A stretch of DNA of 64,000 nucleotides from Diplocloster modestus. GTDB lineage: Bacteria; Bacillota; Clostridia; Lachnospirales; Lachnospiraceae. Where the stretch lies: NCBI RefSeq assembly GCF_019042245.1, contig NZ_JAHQCX010000009.1, positions 1 to 64,000 on the forward strand, written 5' to 3'. How positions within the stretch are numbered: position 1 is the stretch's first letter; each line of letters starts with the position of its first letter. A program made the position numbers and the translations under genes. Under the pieces are notes generated by a model. That model saw only the letters and a list, made by a program, of their open reading frames with translations. It searched no databases and had not been told where the DNA came from. Positions 1 through 9,721 of this stretch are shown piece after piece.

Positions 1-139
1 TCAAACAAAGTGGGATATTTATTCTATTATCCCATATGTTTATCCTTAACTAACTGACATTGGCCGTGAATAGTAACCATAGACAGGAAAAAATAAAGAA
101 AATAACAAAAAAACACTATAAATATCAGTGGAAATATGT

Positions 140-145
140 TATAAT
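140..145 (+). promoter_or_regulatory. Probable -10 box upstream of the DeoR-family gene
   Basis: TATAAT lies about 40 bases before the chosen ATG at 185. No good -35 is visible at the expected distance, so the promoter may be weak or activator dependent. Confidence 0.35.
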
Positions 146-184
146 ACCATAAAATACAACAAGAACAAAAGGGGAGGGCCGCAA

Positions 185-952
185 ATGCTTGCCATCGAAC
201 GGAAAAACGAAATATTGGCAACCCTGCAAAAAGAGCAAAGGGTTCTGGTGACCGAATTAAGTCAGCGCTATAACGTTACGGAAGAGACCATCCGCCGGGA
301 TCTGGAGAAACTGGAGAAGGAAGGGTTTGTAAAAAAGACGTATGGTGGTGCGGTGTTGAACTCTAACACGAATCTGGATTTGCCGCTTCGCATCCGGGAA
401 AAGAATAATCAGGAAGAAAAGGAAAAGATCGCATCGAGAGTGGCCGATATGATCGAAGAAGGGGACAGCCTGATGTTAGACGCCTCCTCCACCTCCCTGA
501 TGATTGCCAAGAAGTTAAAAAAATTAAAAAAGCTGACGGTAATCACCAACGCAGTCGAAGTTCTGATCGAATTATCCGGTCAGGAGGGAATCAAAGTAAT
601 TTCAACGGGAGGGGTCTTAAGGGACGCGTCCCTGTCTCTGGTTGGAAAAAGCGCGGAACGCACATTGGAAAATTACAATGCTGATATCGCCATCATTTCT
701 TGTAAAGGATTGGATCTGAAACGGGGTGTGACAGAATCCAACGAAGAAGAGGCGGAAATCAAACGGGCCATGCGCCGCTGCGCAACACAGACCTTTTTGG
801 CAATGGACAGCAGTAAGTTCAACCGGGCATCCTTTGTCCGTACGACTGATTTAAAATCCGGTGACACACTGGTCACCGACAAGCTGGATGAAGAATGGAG
901 ACGAATTCTGATCGACAAAGGCATCCGGCTGGTCACCTGTGGAGATGAATAA
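185..952 (+). CDS. DeoR/GlpR-family transcriptional regulator
   Basis: A DNA-binding repressor-type regulator of about 255 residues, the usual length of the DeoR family. The N-terminal winged helix-turn-helix covers roughly residues 5-57, with the recognition helix around VTEETIRRDLEKLE. The C-terminal sugar-phosphate sensor domain (about 75-235) carries the DASSTS and STGGVLR motifs typical of the phosphosugar-isomerase-like fold. The start at 185 is chosen because GGGGAGGG at 171-178 sits 7 bases before it; an ATG at 128 would put that site inside the gene. The next gene is rhamnulokinase on the same strand, so the ligand may be a deoxysugar phosphate such as rhamnulose-1-phosphate. That is an inference from context, not from the protein. 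Confidence 0.85.
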   Translation: MLAIERKNEILATLQKEQRVLVTELSQRYNVTEETIRRDLEKLEKEGFVKKTYGGAVLNSNTNLDLPLRIREKNNQEEKEKIASRVADMIEEGDSLMLDASSTSLMIAKKLKKLKKLTVITNAVEVLIELSGQEGIKVISTGGVLRDASLSLVGKSAERTLENYNADIAIISCKGLDLKRGVTESNEEEAEIKRAMRRCATQTFLAMDSSKFNRASFVRTTDLKSGDTLVTDKLDEEWRRILIDKGIRLVTCGDE

Positions 953-1045
953 AACCATACAGGCCATTAGCTGTGCAGCTATAACTACCCACTTACTGCA
1001 GAAACAAAAGCACGGCTGAAATAAAGAAAAGGAGAGATATGTACA

Positions 1046-2470
1046 ATGAGCGAACCTATTTACAATTTGGCATTTGATTTTGGAGCTTCCAGCGGGAGAA
1101 TGATTTTAAGCAAATTCCAGGATGGAAAAATTGAACTGGAGGAATTACACCGTTTTTACAATGAGCCGGTATGGGTGGGAAAGGTTTTCTATTGGGATAC
1201 CTTCCGGATGTATCACGAACTGAAAACAGGACTGAAAAAAGCCGCAGCCAGAAAAATCCCGATAAAGAGTATGGGAATCGACACCTGGGGCGTAGACTAT
1301 TGTCTGTTGGACAAAGAGGGAAATGTGATCGGTAATCCGATCCACTACAGGGACGACCGCACGGAACATGCCATAGAAGAGGTCGGCAAGATCGTTCCGC
1401 TGGAAGAATTATATGGCACCACGGGAATTCAGTTCATGAATTTCAACACGATTTTCCAGCTGTATGCAGATATGCAGATGAGACCCGACATATACGAAAA
1501 AGCAGATAAAATCCTGCTGATGCCCGATATGTTTGGCTATTTCCTTACCGGAAAGAAATATAACGAATATACGGAACTCAGTACCGGCCAGGTGCTGGAT
1601 GCCAAGAACAGAATACTGGACGTGGATCTGTTGAAAAAAGTGGGAATCCGTCCGGAATTATTCTGCGAGATGGTAGCTCCCGGCACCATCATCGGAGATC
1701 TGAGTGAACAGGTGGTAGATGAAACCGGTATATCCGGTGTGAAAATGATTGCGGTTGGCAGTCATGATACAGCGTCCGCGGTAGCCGGAACGCCTTTTGA
1801 GGACAGAGACGCCGCATTCTTAAGCTGCGGTACCTGGTCCCTGCTGGGAATGGAACTGGATGAGCCTATCCTGACAAAAGAATCCTACGAATATAACTAC
1901 ACCAACGAAGGCGGTGTGGAAGGCAAGATCCGTTATCTGAAAAACATCAACGGTTTGTGGGTAATGCAGAACCTGCGCAGGAACTGGTGTGAGTTCGAGG
2001 GAGAGGTATCTTTCCCTGACATTATCGCAGCCGCCAAAGCAGCCAAACGCCAGGATTTCCACATCAACCCCAATGATCCCAGATTCAACGCTCCTTACAA
2101 TATGATGAAGGAAGTAATCGGATACTGTGAAGATCACGGACAGGGAACACCGGAAGGCTTAGGAGAGATCGCCATGGCGATCTACAACGGCCTGACCTAT
2201 GAATATAAGAAGACCATCGAAGATCTGGAACTCTTGACCGGGAAAACCATCTCCTGCATCAATATGGTGGGCGGCGGTATCCAGGATCAGCTGCTGTGTG
2301 AACTGACTGCGAAGCAGACCGGTAAAAAAGTCGTGGCCGGACCTACGGAAGGCTCTGTTCTGGGCAACGTAGTTATGCAGTTAAAGGCTCTGGGCTATAT
2401 TTCATCCCTGGAAGAAGGCCGGGCTATCGTGAAGAATTCTTTTGAACAGAAGGTACATATGCCTCAGTAA
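1046..2470 (+). CDS. rhaB: Rhamnulokinase (FGGY carbohydrate kinase)
   Basis: Phosphorylates L-rhamnulose at O1 with ATP, the second step of rhamnose catabolism, in the cytosol. The 474-residue protein has the FGGY kinase layout: the phosphate loop DFGASSGR near residues 10-17, the substrate-side motif GIDTWGVDY around 75, GSHDTASA near 237, and the adenosine motif with GGGIQD near 400. The order and spacing match RhaB better than glycerol or xylulose kinases. GGAGAG precedes the ATG by about 9 bases. A DeoR-type regulator lies upstream. No rhamnose isomerase or aldolase is in the window, so the pathway must continue elsewhere. A long inverted repeat starts directly after the stop codon. Confidence 0.9.
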   Translation: MSEPIYNLAFDFGASSGRMILSKFQDGKIELEELHRFYNEPVWVGKVFYWDTFRMYHELKTGLKKAAARKIPIKSMGIDTWGVDYCLLDKEGNVIGNPIHYRDDRTEHAIEEVGKIVPLEELYGTTGIQFMNFNTIFQLYADMQMRPDIYEKADKILLMPDMFGYFLTGKKYNEYTELSTGQVLDAKNRILDVDLLKKVGIRPELFCEMVAPGTIIGDLSEQVVDETGISGVKMIAVGSHDTASAVAGTPFEDRDAAFLSCGTWSLLGMELDEPILTKESYEYNYTNEGGVEGKIRYLKNINGLWVMQNLRRNWCEFEGEVSFPDIIAAAKAAKRQDFHINPNDPRFNAPYNMMKEVIGYCEDHGQGTPEGLGEIAMAIYNGLTYEYKKTIEDLELLTGKTISCINMVGGGIQDQLLCELTAKQTGKKVVAGPTEGSVLGNVVMQLKALGYISSLEEGRAIVKNSFEQKVHMPQ

Positions 2471-2600
2471 CTGCGAGGGGACTGGCTCCTTTCGGCAGAA
2501 AAGCAAAACGGTAAGATACTAAGGGAGAAAGGTGCCTGTCCCCGGATGTCGGCTTATTCGAGTCAACTTCCGGGGACAGGCATTTTCTCTATTGCTATTC
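2471..2600. repeat. Intergenic palindromic element, family 1 copy A
   Basis: A hairpin with arms at about 2525-2546 and 2569-2589, both containing the complementary CCTGTCCCCGGA / TCCGGGGACAGG. The preceding bases (GAGGGGACTGGC, TTTCGGCAG) recur near 36003-36025 ahead of a second, larger hairpin, so these are two members of one repeat family. There is no clear T tract. It lies directly after rhaB. Confidence 0.75.
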
Positions 2601-2641
2601 CTTGAAAGAATAGCAAATAAAAAGATATTATTCTCAGATTA

Positions 2642-2670
2642 TTGACAGTTTTCCTTATTTTTCTTATTAT
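2642..2670 (+). promoter_or_regulatory. Sigma-A promoter of the DivIVA-like gene
   Basis: TTGACA at 2642-2647, a 17-base spacer, then TATTAT at 2665-2670, about 80 bases before the start codon. Confidence 0.65.
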
Positions 2671-2748
2671 AGTAGAAGATAGATATAAAAATGTTGAAAA
2701 TAGAGATAACCGAATGAAAAGACGGGATCGGGAGGATGGACGGCTTTT

Positions 2749-3351
2749 ATGAAAATTACAGCGCAGAAGATATTGAAAAAAGAGTTTGACCGCAAGATGA
2801 AAGGATATTCCCCCATCGAAGTGGATCAGTTCCTGGATGAGATTATTGCTTCCATGGAAGAGGAAGAAAAAGAATATAAGGCAGGTTTAAGCGCTCTTCA
2901 GACACAGATTGATGGTTTGGTCAGTGAAAAGGCAGCACTGGAGGCCCGGATTGATGAGCTGAAGGCTCAGCAGGAGGAAGATAAGAAAAATCAGCTGCTT
3001 TTAAAAAAAGCGTTGGCCATGTCGAAGAAAAAAGAGCAGGATTACATGGAGAAAGCGCAGGAAAAGGTTAAATCACTGATGGACGCGGCGCATAGCGCTG
3101 CGGATCAGGTGAACCGGGAGGCACAGACCAAGGCCAGGCAGATCGTGCTGGAGGCGAATGAGTCGGCAAAGAAAACGGAGTCTGAAGTGGAGGACCGGGT
3201 CCGTATGATGCGCGCGATGATTGAGAATCAGCAGACCTCCGTGCGGGAAAGTCATAAGAAATATGCGGAGATTGTCCAGTCTCAGAAAAAACTGCTGGAG
3301 CAGTATGAGGATCTGGAGAAGGCCATGGAAGCGATCTCATTTAGAAAATAA
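2749..3351 (+). CDS. DivIVA-domain coiled-coil protein
   Basis: A 200-residue cytoplasmic protein. Residues 5-35 (KEFDRKMKGYSPIEVDQFLDEI) match the membrane-curvature-sensing N-terminal segment of DivIVA/GpsB/SepIVA proteins. The rest is charged, heptad-like coiled coil to about residue 190. Family members recruit division or cell-wall machinery to poles or septa. The second coiled coil is shorter than in classical DivIVA. GGGAGG lies about 12 bases before the ATG. It has its own promoter and appears monocistronic. Whether it acts as the main polar determinant or as an accessory paralogue cannot be told from the sequence. Confidence 0.8.
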   Translation: MKITAQKILKKEFDRKMKGYSPIEVDQFLDEIIASMEEEEKEYKAGLSALQTQIDGLVSEKAALEARIDELKAQQEEDKKNQLLLKKALAMSKKKEQDYMEKAQEKVKSLMDAAHSAADQVNREAQTKARQIVLEANESAKKTESEVEDRVRMMRAMIENQQTSVRESHKKYAEIVQSQKKLLEQYEDLEKAMEAISFRK

Positions 3352-3390
3352 ATCACCGGTCAGGAGATTAGGACGGCGGATTTAAACAAC

Positions 3391-3440
3391 GATCCTCTTA
3401 ACCCAGTACAGCGGATGCGTTCTGAGTTCAGAGGATTTTG
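3391..3440 (+). terminator. Possible terminator after the DivIVA-like gene
   Basis: TCCTCT near 3392 can pair with AGAGGA near 3430, followed by only a short T run (TTTTG). This is a weak candidate. Confidence 0.3.
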
Positions 3441-3475
3441 TATGTCGGGGTGGAAGGCTGTCATCGGCTTGTTTA

Positions 3476-3503
3476 TTGTCTGACGGAATGGATATGCTAT
3501 AAT
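3476..3503 (+). promoter_or_regulatory. Sigma-A promoter of the DUF512-der-plsY-gpsA operon
   Basis: TTGTCT at 3476-3481 and TATAAT at 3498-3503, separated by 16 bases, about 45 bases before the first start codon. Confidence 0.6.
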
Positions 3504-3547
3504 GAATAGATATGTAAGACGCAGTAATTGCACCACTGGAGGTAAAC

Positions 3548-4894
3548 ATGAAAGATAAAAAACGGGGCCACAAGATTTATCAGCTTGTTCCGGGAAGTAT
3601 CGCTGAGGAGCTGGAGCTGGAACCGGGAGATCTTCTGATCAGTGTGAATGGACAGGAGATCGGAGATGTATTTGATTATCAGTATATGATTGAAGAGGAA
3701 GAACTGACGGTATTGGTCGAGAAGGCTGACGGAGAAGAATGGGAGCTGGAGATCGAGAAGGATGAGGACGAGGATCTGGGTATCGTTTTTGAAAATGGCC
3801 TGATGGATGAGTACCGGTCCTGCCGGAATAAATGTGTGTTCTGTTTTGTCGACCAGATGCCGCCGAATATGCGGGAGACCCTGTACTTTAAGGATGATGA
3901 CAGCCGTTTGTCGTTTTTGCAGGGGAATTATGTGACACTGACGAATATGAGCGATCATGATCTGGACCGAATTATCCGCTACCGCATGGAGCCGATTAAT
4001 GTGTCAATTCATACGATGAATCCGGACCTTAGGTGTAAATTGCTGAATAACCGTTTTGCCGGAGAGGCGTTAGCGAAGCTTGAGAGGCTGTATGAGGCCG
4101 GGATTCAGATGAATGGGCAGATCGTGCTCTGCAAGGGGCTTAATGACGGCGAAGAGCTGGAATATACGATTGAAAAAATGACGGGGTATCTGCCCTGTCT
4201 GCAAAGCGTGTCGATTGTTCCGGTCGGCCTTACGCGCTTCCGGGATGGGCTTGCGCCGCTTACATCCTTTTCTAAAGAAGATGCCAAAGAGGTGCTGGGC
4301 GTGATTCGCAGGTGGCAGGAGAAGATTTACCGGGAACATGGAGTACATTTTATCCACGCGGGGGATGAATGGTATATTATGGCCGGGGAGCCGATACCGG
4401 AGGAAGAGGCTTATGATGGCTATCTACAGCTGGAGAACGGGGTTGGCATGGTAAGGCTGCTGCTTAATGAGGTGCGGGAGGAACTGGAAACCATGGCCGG
4501 AGACGACCGGAGGGTTCATGTATCCGTCGCCAGCGGGGAGCTGATTCAGGATTATTTAAAGGAAATTATGGCACAGATTCAGCATAAATTCCCGGGAGTG
4601 CAGGTAGATCTGTATTCGATTAAGAATGAATTTTTTGGAGGAAAGATTACCGTATCCGGACTACTTACGGGTCGGGATTTAAAAAATCAGCTGCTCGGGC
4701 GGGAACTGGGCGAACGGCTGCTTCTGCCCTGTAACATGTTTCGCAGCGGGGAAGAGGTTTTCCTGGATGATATCACCAGACAGGAGCTTTCGGAGACTTT
4801 ACAAGTGCCGATAGATATTGTACAATCAAGCGGAGCGGATCTCGTCCGGAGTATTATAAGGACAGACCCTATGAATGGAGGAAGTTATGAGTAA
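3548..4894 (+). CDS. PDZ-radical SAM-DUF512 protein
   Basis: A 448-residue protein with an N-terminal PDZ-like domain (about 8-70, [12 protein letters not shown]), then CRNKCVFC, a CX3CX2C cluster at C92, C96 and C99 that resembles the 4Fe-4S site of radical SAM enzymes, then the DUF512 domain in the C-terminal half. This family is widespread in Clostridia and almost always lies next to der. Its reaction is not established, and a link to ribosome assembly is only suggested by the neighbour. The start at 3548 follows GGAGGTAAAC closely. The stop overlaps the start of der by 8 bases, which implies translational coupling. Confidence 0.85.
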   Translation: MKDKKRGHKIYQLVPGSIAEELELEPGDLLISVNGQEIGDVFDYQYMIEEEELTVLVEKADGEEWELEIEKDEDEDLGIVFENGLMDEYRSCRNKCVFCFVDQMPPNMRETLYFKDDDSRLSFLQGNYVTLTNMSDHDLDRIIRYRMEPINVSIHTMNPDLRCKLLNNRFAGEALAKLERLYEAGIQMNGQIVLCKGLNDGEELEYTIEKMTGYLPCLQSVSIVPVGLTRFRDGLAPLTSFSKEDAKEVLGVIRRWQEKIYREHGVHFIHAGDEWYIMAGEPIPEEEAYDGYLQLENGVGMVRLLLNEVREELETMAGDDRRVHVSVASGELIQDYLKEIMAQIQHKFPGVQVDLYSIKNEFFGGKITVSGLLTGRDLKNQLLGRELGERLLLPCNMFRSGEEVFLDDITRQELSETLQVPIDIVQSSGADLVRSIIRTDPMNGGSYE

Positions 4895-6215
4895 ACCGGT
4901 TGTGGCCATTGTAGGCCGGCCCAATGTGGGCAAATCGACCCTGTTTAATGTTCTGGCAGGGGATAATATAGCGATCGTAAAGGATACGCCCGGCGTAACC
5001 AGAGATAGAATTTATGCGGATGTAAATTGGCTGGACTATCATTTTACCCTGATCGATACCGGCGGAATCGAGCCGGAGAGCAAGGATATCATTCTTTCCC
5101 AGATGCGGGAGCAGGCACAGATCGCCATCGATACGGCGGATGTGATTATTTTTCTGACGGATGTGCGCCAGGGACTGGTGGATGCGGATGCGAAGGTGGC
5201 GGATATGCTCCGGCGCTCCCACAAACCGGTGGTTCTGGCTGTCAATAAAGTGGATAATTTTGATAAGTTTCTGCCGGATGTCTATGAGTTTTATAATCTG
5301 GGGATCGGGGAACCGATGCCGGTGTCCGGCGCTTCCAGGCTTGGAATCGGGGATATGCTGGATGCTGTGGTCGGCCATTTTACGCCCGAGCAGTTAGAGC
5401 AGGAGGAAGATGAGCGGCCCAGGATCGCGATAGTAGGAAAGCCCAACGTGGGAAAATCCTCTCTGATCAATAAACTGCTTGGGGAAAAGCGCCTTCTGGT
5501 CTCTGACATCGCGGGCACCACCCGGGACGCCGTGGATACGGAGGTGACCTGGGAAGGGAAACCTTATGTGTTTATCGATACGGCAGGGCTTAGAAGAAAG
5601 AACAAGATCAAAGAAGAACTGGAGCGCTACAGCATTATCCGGGCGGTTACGGCTGTGGAGCGGGCGGATGTGGTGATCCTGGTGATTGACGCCACCGAAG
5701 GGGTCACGGAGCAGGATGCTAAGATCGCTGGTATTGCCCATGAACGGGGAAAAGGTATCATCATTGCTGTGAACAAATGGGATGCGGTGGAGAAGAACGA
5801 TAAGACCATCTATGAATATACCAACCGGATCCGTGAAGTGCTGGCTTTTATGTCCTATGCGGAAATCCTGTTTATCTCTGCGCAGACCGGGCAGCGTCTG
5901 CCGAAACTGTTTGAGATGATTGATGTGGTGATTGAAAACCATTCGCTGCGCGTATCCACCGGAGTATTAAATGAGATTATGACTGAGGCGGTCGCCTTGC
6001 AGCAGCCGCCTTCGGATAAAGGGAAGAGACTGAAACTATATTATATGACTCAGGTATCAGTGAAGCCTCCGACTTTTGTCATCTTTGTCAACGACAAGGA
6101 ACTGATGCATTTTTCCTATCAGCGGTATCTGGAAAATAAAATCCGGGAAGCTTTTGGGTTCCGGGGAACGTCCCTGAAGTTCTTTATCAGAGAGAGGAAG
6201 GAGAAGGATCAGTAA
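4887..6215 (+). CDS. der: Ribosome assembly GTPase Der (EngA)
   Basis: Essential double GTPase acting in late 50S subunit maturation. Two GTPase domains are visible: GRPNVGKST near residue 10 with NKVD near 119, and GKPNVGKSS near 183 with NKWD near 300. A C-terminal KH-like domain ends in basic residues. At 442 residues it has the normal length. The start at 4887 is preferred over an in-frame ATG at 4875 because GGAGGA at 4877-4882 is correctly spaced for it. It overlaps the stop of the DUF512 gene by 8 bases, and its own TAA shares bases with the plsY ATG (TAATG), so the three genes are coupled. Confidence 0.95.
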   Translation: MSKPVVAIVGRPNVGKSTLFNVLAGDNIAIVKDTPGVTRDRIYADVNWLDYHFTLIDTGGIEPESKDIILSQMREQAQIAIDTADVIIFLTDVRQGLVDADAKVADMLRRSHKPVVLAVNKVDNFDKFLPDVYEFYNLGIGEPMPVSGASRLGIGDMLDAVVGHFTPEQLEQEEDERPRIAIVGKPNVGKSSLINKLLGEKRLLVSDIAGTTRDAVDTEVTWEGKPYVFIDTAGLRRKNKIKEELERYSIIRAVTAVERADVVILVIDATEGVTEQDAKIAGIAHERGKGIIIAVNKWDAVEKNDKTIYEYTNRIREVLAFMSYAEILFISAQTGQRLPKLFEMIDVVIENHSLRVSTGVLNEIMTEAVALQQPPSDKGKRLKLYYMTQVSVKPPTFVIFVNDKELMHFSYQRYLENKIREAFGFRGTSLKFFIRERKEKDQ

Positions 6216-6859
6216 TGGGTGTGAGAATTATCTGTGTGGTGATCGGCTATCTGTTCGGTCTGTTCCAGACCGGTTATTTTTATGGAAAGGCTCATGGCAT
6301 TGATATCAGGCAGCACGGCAGCGGCAATGCCGGCACAACCAACGCGCTTCGGACTCTGGGAAAAAAGGCCGGGGCCATTACCCTGCTGGGAGACGCGTTT
6401 AAATGTGTGGTGGCAGTCGTTGCCACTTGGCTGCTGTTCCACAATTCCCAGGCGGATATCATGCCGCTTCTGAACCTGTATACCGGCGCCGGCGTTGTGC
6501 TGGGGCATAACTATCCGTTTTATTTGAAATTTAAGGGCGGTAAGGGGATCGCAGCCACAGGGGGCCTGATTGTTGCCTTTAACCTGCCCATGGCCGGAAT
6601 CGGCCTGGTCACTTTCGCGCTGGGTTATGGAATTACCAAATATGTATCGGTTGGTTCTTTGCTGGTTGTAACCGGATTTTTAGTTGAACTGATCGTTTTC
6701 GGCCAGATGGGCTGGTTTGGCATGAGTGAGGCACATCGGATCGAATTATACATAGTGGGTGCGTTTCTGACATTATTGGCGGTCTGGCGGCATAGAGAGA
6801 ATATTAAGAGACTGATTCACGGTACGGAAAATAAAACCTATCTTAGCAAAAAGAACTAA
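6215..6859 (+). CDS. plsY: Acyl phosphate:glycerol-3-phosphate acyltransferase PlsY
   Basis: Membrane enzyme that transfers acyl groups from acyl phosphate to glycerol-3-phosphate, making lysophosphatidate for phospholipids. The 214-residue protein has about five hydrophobic segments and the PlsY motifs GSGNAGTTN (about 31-39) and GHNYPFYLKFKGGKG (about 97-111), which form the cytosolic active site. The start codon overlaps the der stop. gpsA follows, so the two consecutive genes supply and consume glycerol-3-phosphate. Confidence 0.93.
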   Translation: MGVRIICVVIGYLFGLFQTGYFYGKAHGIDIRQHGSGNAGTTNALRTLGKKAGAITLLGDAFKCVVAVVATWLLFHNSQADIMPLLNLYTGAGVVLGHNYPFYLKFKGGKGIAATGGLIVAFNLPMAGIGLVTFALGYGITKYVSVGSLLVVTGFLVELIVFGQMGWFGMSEAHRIELYIVGAFLTLLAVWRHRENIKRLIHGTENKTYLSKKN

Positions 6860-6922
6860 AGATTACCGGATCTGCGGGGAGAGGGGAGCAGGGAGTATAA
6901 AATATGGAAGGGAAGGTTTCAT

Positions 6923-7933
6923 ATGGCAAAAATTAGTATCATCGGAGCAGGAAGCTGGGGAACAGCTTTAGCATGGATGTTAAATCGCAGCGGACATGAG
7001 TTGACGATCTGGTCGATCATTCCGGCGGAAGTGGAGATGCTTAAGAATAACAGGGAGCATAGGGATAAGCTTCCGGGGGTACATCTGCCGGAGAGTATCC
7101 GGATTACCGGTGACCTGAAGCAGGCGGTTATGGACAGAGAGGTGCTGGTACTGGCGGTGCCTTCCGTATATACCAGAAGTACGGCTCATTCCATGAGTAT
7201 CTATGTGTCCGAAGGGCAGCGGATCGTCAATGTGGCCAAAGGGATCGAAGAAAAGACGCTGTTTACCTTAAGCGATATTATCGAGGAAGAAATTCCCCAG
7301 GCGGATGTAGCGGTACTTTCCGGGCCAAGCCATGCGGAGGAAGTGGGGCGGGGGCTCCCTACCACCTGTGTCATAGGAGCCCACACCAGAAAAACGGCGG
7401 AATACCTTCAGAATATCTTTATGAACGAAGCGTTCCGAGTCTATACAAGCCCGGATATGCTTGGGATCGAGCTGGGAGGCGCGTTGAAAAATGTAATCGC
7501 CCTGGCCGCCGGTATCGCGGATGGCCTTGGATATGGCGATAACACCAAAGCCGCACTTATTACCCGTGGAATGACAGAGATCGCGAGACTTGGCATGAAG
7601 ATGGGTGGAAAACTGGAGACTTTCTCTGGATTGAGCGGAATCGGTGATCTGATCGTCACCTGTGCCAGCAAGCACAGCCGGAACCGCAGAGCGGGATTTT
7701 TAATCGGACAGGGTTATACGATGCAGGCCGCTATGGATGAGGTGAAGATGGTGGTGGAAGGCGTCTACTCTGCCAAAGCTGCTGTAGGGCTGGCCCAGAA
7801 ATACCAGGTCGAGATGCCGATCATCGAGCAGGTCAATCAGGTCCTGTTTGACGGTAAACCTGCCGCAGAAGCGGTGAGGGATCTGATGATCCGGGATAAG
7901 AAGATCGAACACAGTGACCTGCCGTGGGAATAG
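6923..7933 (+). CDS. gpsA: NAD(P)-dependent glycerol-3-phosphate dehydrogenase
   Basis: Reduces dihydroxyacetone phosphate to sn-glycerol-3-phosphate for lipid synthesis. The 336-residue protein begins with a Rossmann motif GAGSWGTALAW (residues 8-18), has NVAKGIE and SGPSHAEEV in the middle, and the catalytic-domain motif LGGALKNVIALAAG near residue 186 with the conserved lysine. Length and motif order are typical of GpsA. It is the last gene of the cluster, 63 bases after plsY. The following 140 bases separate it from the convergent trpB-type gene and hold only weak hairpins. Confidence 0.94.
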   Translation: MAKISIIGAGSWGTALAWMLNRSGHELTIWSIIPAEVEMLKNNREHRDKLPGVHLPESIRITGDLKQAVMDREVLVLAVPSVYTRSTAHSMSIYVSEGQRIVNVAKGIEEKTLFTLSDIIEEEIPQADVAVLSGPSHAEEVGRGLPTTCVIGAHTRKTAEYLQNIFMNEAFRVYTSPDMLGIELGGALKNVIALAAGIADGLGYGDNTKAALITRGMTEIARLGMKMGGKLETFSGLSGIGDLIVTCASKHSRNRRAGFLIGQGYTMQAAMDEVKMVVEGVYSAKAAVGLAQKYQVEMPIIEQVNQVLFDGKPAAEAVRDLMIRDKKIEHSDLPWE

Positions 7934-8074
7934 AAGCGGTTAAGGCCGTTTTAATCGCAGTCAGATTATAAAAATAGAAGAGCCTTACCTATTGAATGAG
8001 ATAGAGACGCTGGGACAGAATAGATCAAAATTTCTGTTCCGGCGGCTCTAAATATTAAATTTCTGGAAAAATAC

Positions 8075-9454
8075 TTATTCCTGAATACCTGGTATTTTCG
8101 GAAGGCCCGCAAAGCCCGGTTCTAATTCCTCATCCGTAGGGATGTAGTCATTCATGGATTTATTTAAGTAAGCGGAGTAAGCCATCATATCGAAGTAACC
8201 TGTTCCGGTAAGGCCGAACAGAATAGTCTTGGCTTCCCCGGTCTCTTTACATTTCTTAGCTTCCTCCATAGCTCCATAGATCGCGTGTGCGGATTCCGGT
8301 GCAGGGAGGATCGTTTCCTGTTTGGCGAAGAAGGTGGCAGCTTCGAACACCTTTGTCTGTTCCACGGAAATAGCATCCATATAACCGTCATGATACAGTT
8401 TTGAGAGAATCGGAGACATGCCATGGTAGCGGAGGCCTCCGGCGTGGTTGGCGGAAGGAATAAAATCGCAGCCCAGTGTATACATGCGGGCCATAGGGGT
8501 TACCCGGCCGGTATCACAGAAATCATAGGCATAACGTCCCCTGGTCAGAGAAGGGCAGGAGGCGGGCTCCACTGCAATGAAGCGGGGGTTGGTTTTACCC
8601 AGCAGTTTATCCTGCATAAAAGGTGCAATAAGGCCGCCCAGATTGGAACCGCCGCCGGCACAGCCGATGACCACATCCGGATACTCATCCAGCATTTCCA
8701 TTGCCATTTTGCTCTCCAGCCCGATGATGGACTGATGGAGCAGCACCTGGTTCAGAACGGAACCCAGAACATATTTATAACCGGGAGTGGAGACTGCTTT
8801 TTCCACCGCCTCGGAGATCGCACATCCCAGGCTGCCGGTTGTATCGGGATGCTCTTTTAAAATCGCCCGGCCCACGTTGGTGGTATCACTGGGGCTTGGG
8901 ATAATGCTTGCGTCAAAGGTTTCGATCACCGATTTGCGGAATGGTTTCTGCTCGTAAGAGCATTTTACCATATATACGGTCAGAGGAAGATGATAATAAG
9001 AGCAGGCTTCCGCCAGCGCGGTTCCCCACTGGCCGGCTCCGGTCTCGGTCGTCAGCCCTTTCAGCCCCTGTTCCTTGGCATAATAAGCCTGGGCGATGGC
9101 TGAATTCAGTTTATGGCTTCCGGAAGTATTATTCCCCTCGAACTTATAATAGATTTTTGCCGGGGTATCCAGCGCTTTTTCCAGATTATACGCCCGGATC
9201 AGAGGAGAAGGGCGGTACATTTTATAGAAATCCTGGATTTCTTCCGGGATATCGATATAGCGGGTTTCACCGTCCAGCTCCTGGTGGGCCAGCTTCTCGC
9301 AGAATACAGGATACAGATCCTCTTCTGTCACCGGTTTAAAAGTGGCGGGATTCAGGATCGGGTCCGGCTGTTCCTTCATATCAGCCCTTAGATTATACCA
9401 TTGTTTGGGCATCTGCTCCTCAGTTAAATAAAGTCTGTGCGGTACTTTTGCCAT
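8075..9454 (-). CDS. trpB: TrpB2-type tryptophan synthase beta chain
   Basis: Pyridoxal-phosphate enzyme that condenses indole with serine to tryptophan. The 459-residue protein is of the longer TrpB2 type: the N-terminal extension and the motif NTSGSHKLNSA with the Schiff-base lysine near K115, GAGQWGTALAEA near 140, and the phosphate loop GCAGGGSN near 264-271. The start at 9454 is chosen because GAAAGGAG lies 8 bases upstream; a more upstream ATG at 9514 lacks a site. No trpA or other trp gene is nearby, and TrpB2 proteins often act without TrpA, so indole salvage is a plausible role. Expression is controlled by a tryptophan T-box, with a dispersed repeat between T-box and gene. Confidence 0.92.
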   Translation of the reverse strand: MAKVPHRLYLTEEQMPKQWYNLRADMKEQPDPILNPATFKPVTEEDLYPVFCEKLAHQELDGETRYIDIPEEIQDFYKMYRPSPLIRAYNLEKALDTPAKIYYKFEGNNTSGSHKLNSAIAQAYYAKEQGLKGLTTETGAGQWGTALAEACSYYHLPLTVYMVKCSYEQKPFRKSVIETFDASIIPSPSDTTNVGRAILKEHPDTTGSLGCAISEAVEKAVSTPGYKYVLGSVLNQVLLHQSIIGLESKMAMEMLDEYPDVVIGCAGGGSNLGGLIAPFMQDKLLGKTNPRFIAVEPASCPSLTRGRYAYDFCDTGRVTPMARMYTLGCDFIPSANHAGGLRYHGMSPILSKLYHDGYMDAISVEQTKVFEAATFFAKQETILPAPESAHAIYGAMEEAKKCKETGEAKTILFGLTGTGYFDMMAYSAYLNKSMNDYIPTDEELEPGFAGLPKIPGIQE

Positions 9455-9587
9455 AATAAAAACTCCTTTCATGTTTAAGTTACATTGTTGTTCCAGATAA
9501 ACCTGGAGTTTCATTGTTCCAATTACGTGAAATCCGCCGCAATATGCGGAGCGTTTTTTGTTTTATAAGAGCTCTTTCCTATGAAAT

Positions 9588-9687
9588 AAAAAATAGTAGC
9601 GCTCGAAAAAGCCTCGCTGACTATTTTTCATGCATCGCACGTAAGTGCCTAAAATACAGGCACTAAGTGCTCATAGAAATAAAAAAA
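9588..9687. repeat. Dispersed 100-base element, copy 1
   Basis: About 93% identical to 55762-55861, base for base without gaps. It contains AAAAATAGT...ACTATTTTT as an outer hairpin and a second hairpin GTGCCT-loop-AGGCAC at 9645-9663. The second copy has ATGCCC-loop-GGGCAT at the same place, so two stem pairs changed together. It lies in the leader of trpB2, in antisense orientation to that gene. The bases just before it (9570-9590) share CCTATGAAATAAAA with 22131-22146 and, less exactly, 38233-38248. Confidence 0.85.
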
Positions 9688-9721
9688 GCCCATGTCCTCT
9701 GTTTTACAGGGACAAAAGCTT
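9681..9721 (-). terminator. T-box-controlled terminator of trpB2
   Basis: On the minus strand AAGC-TTTT-GTCC pairs with GGAC-ATG-GGCTT and is followed by a run of seven T. It directly follows the T-box motif, as in transcriptional T-box switches. Confidence 0.8.
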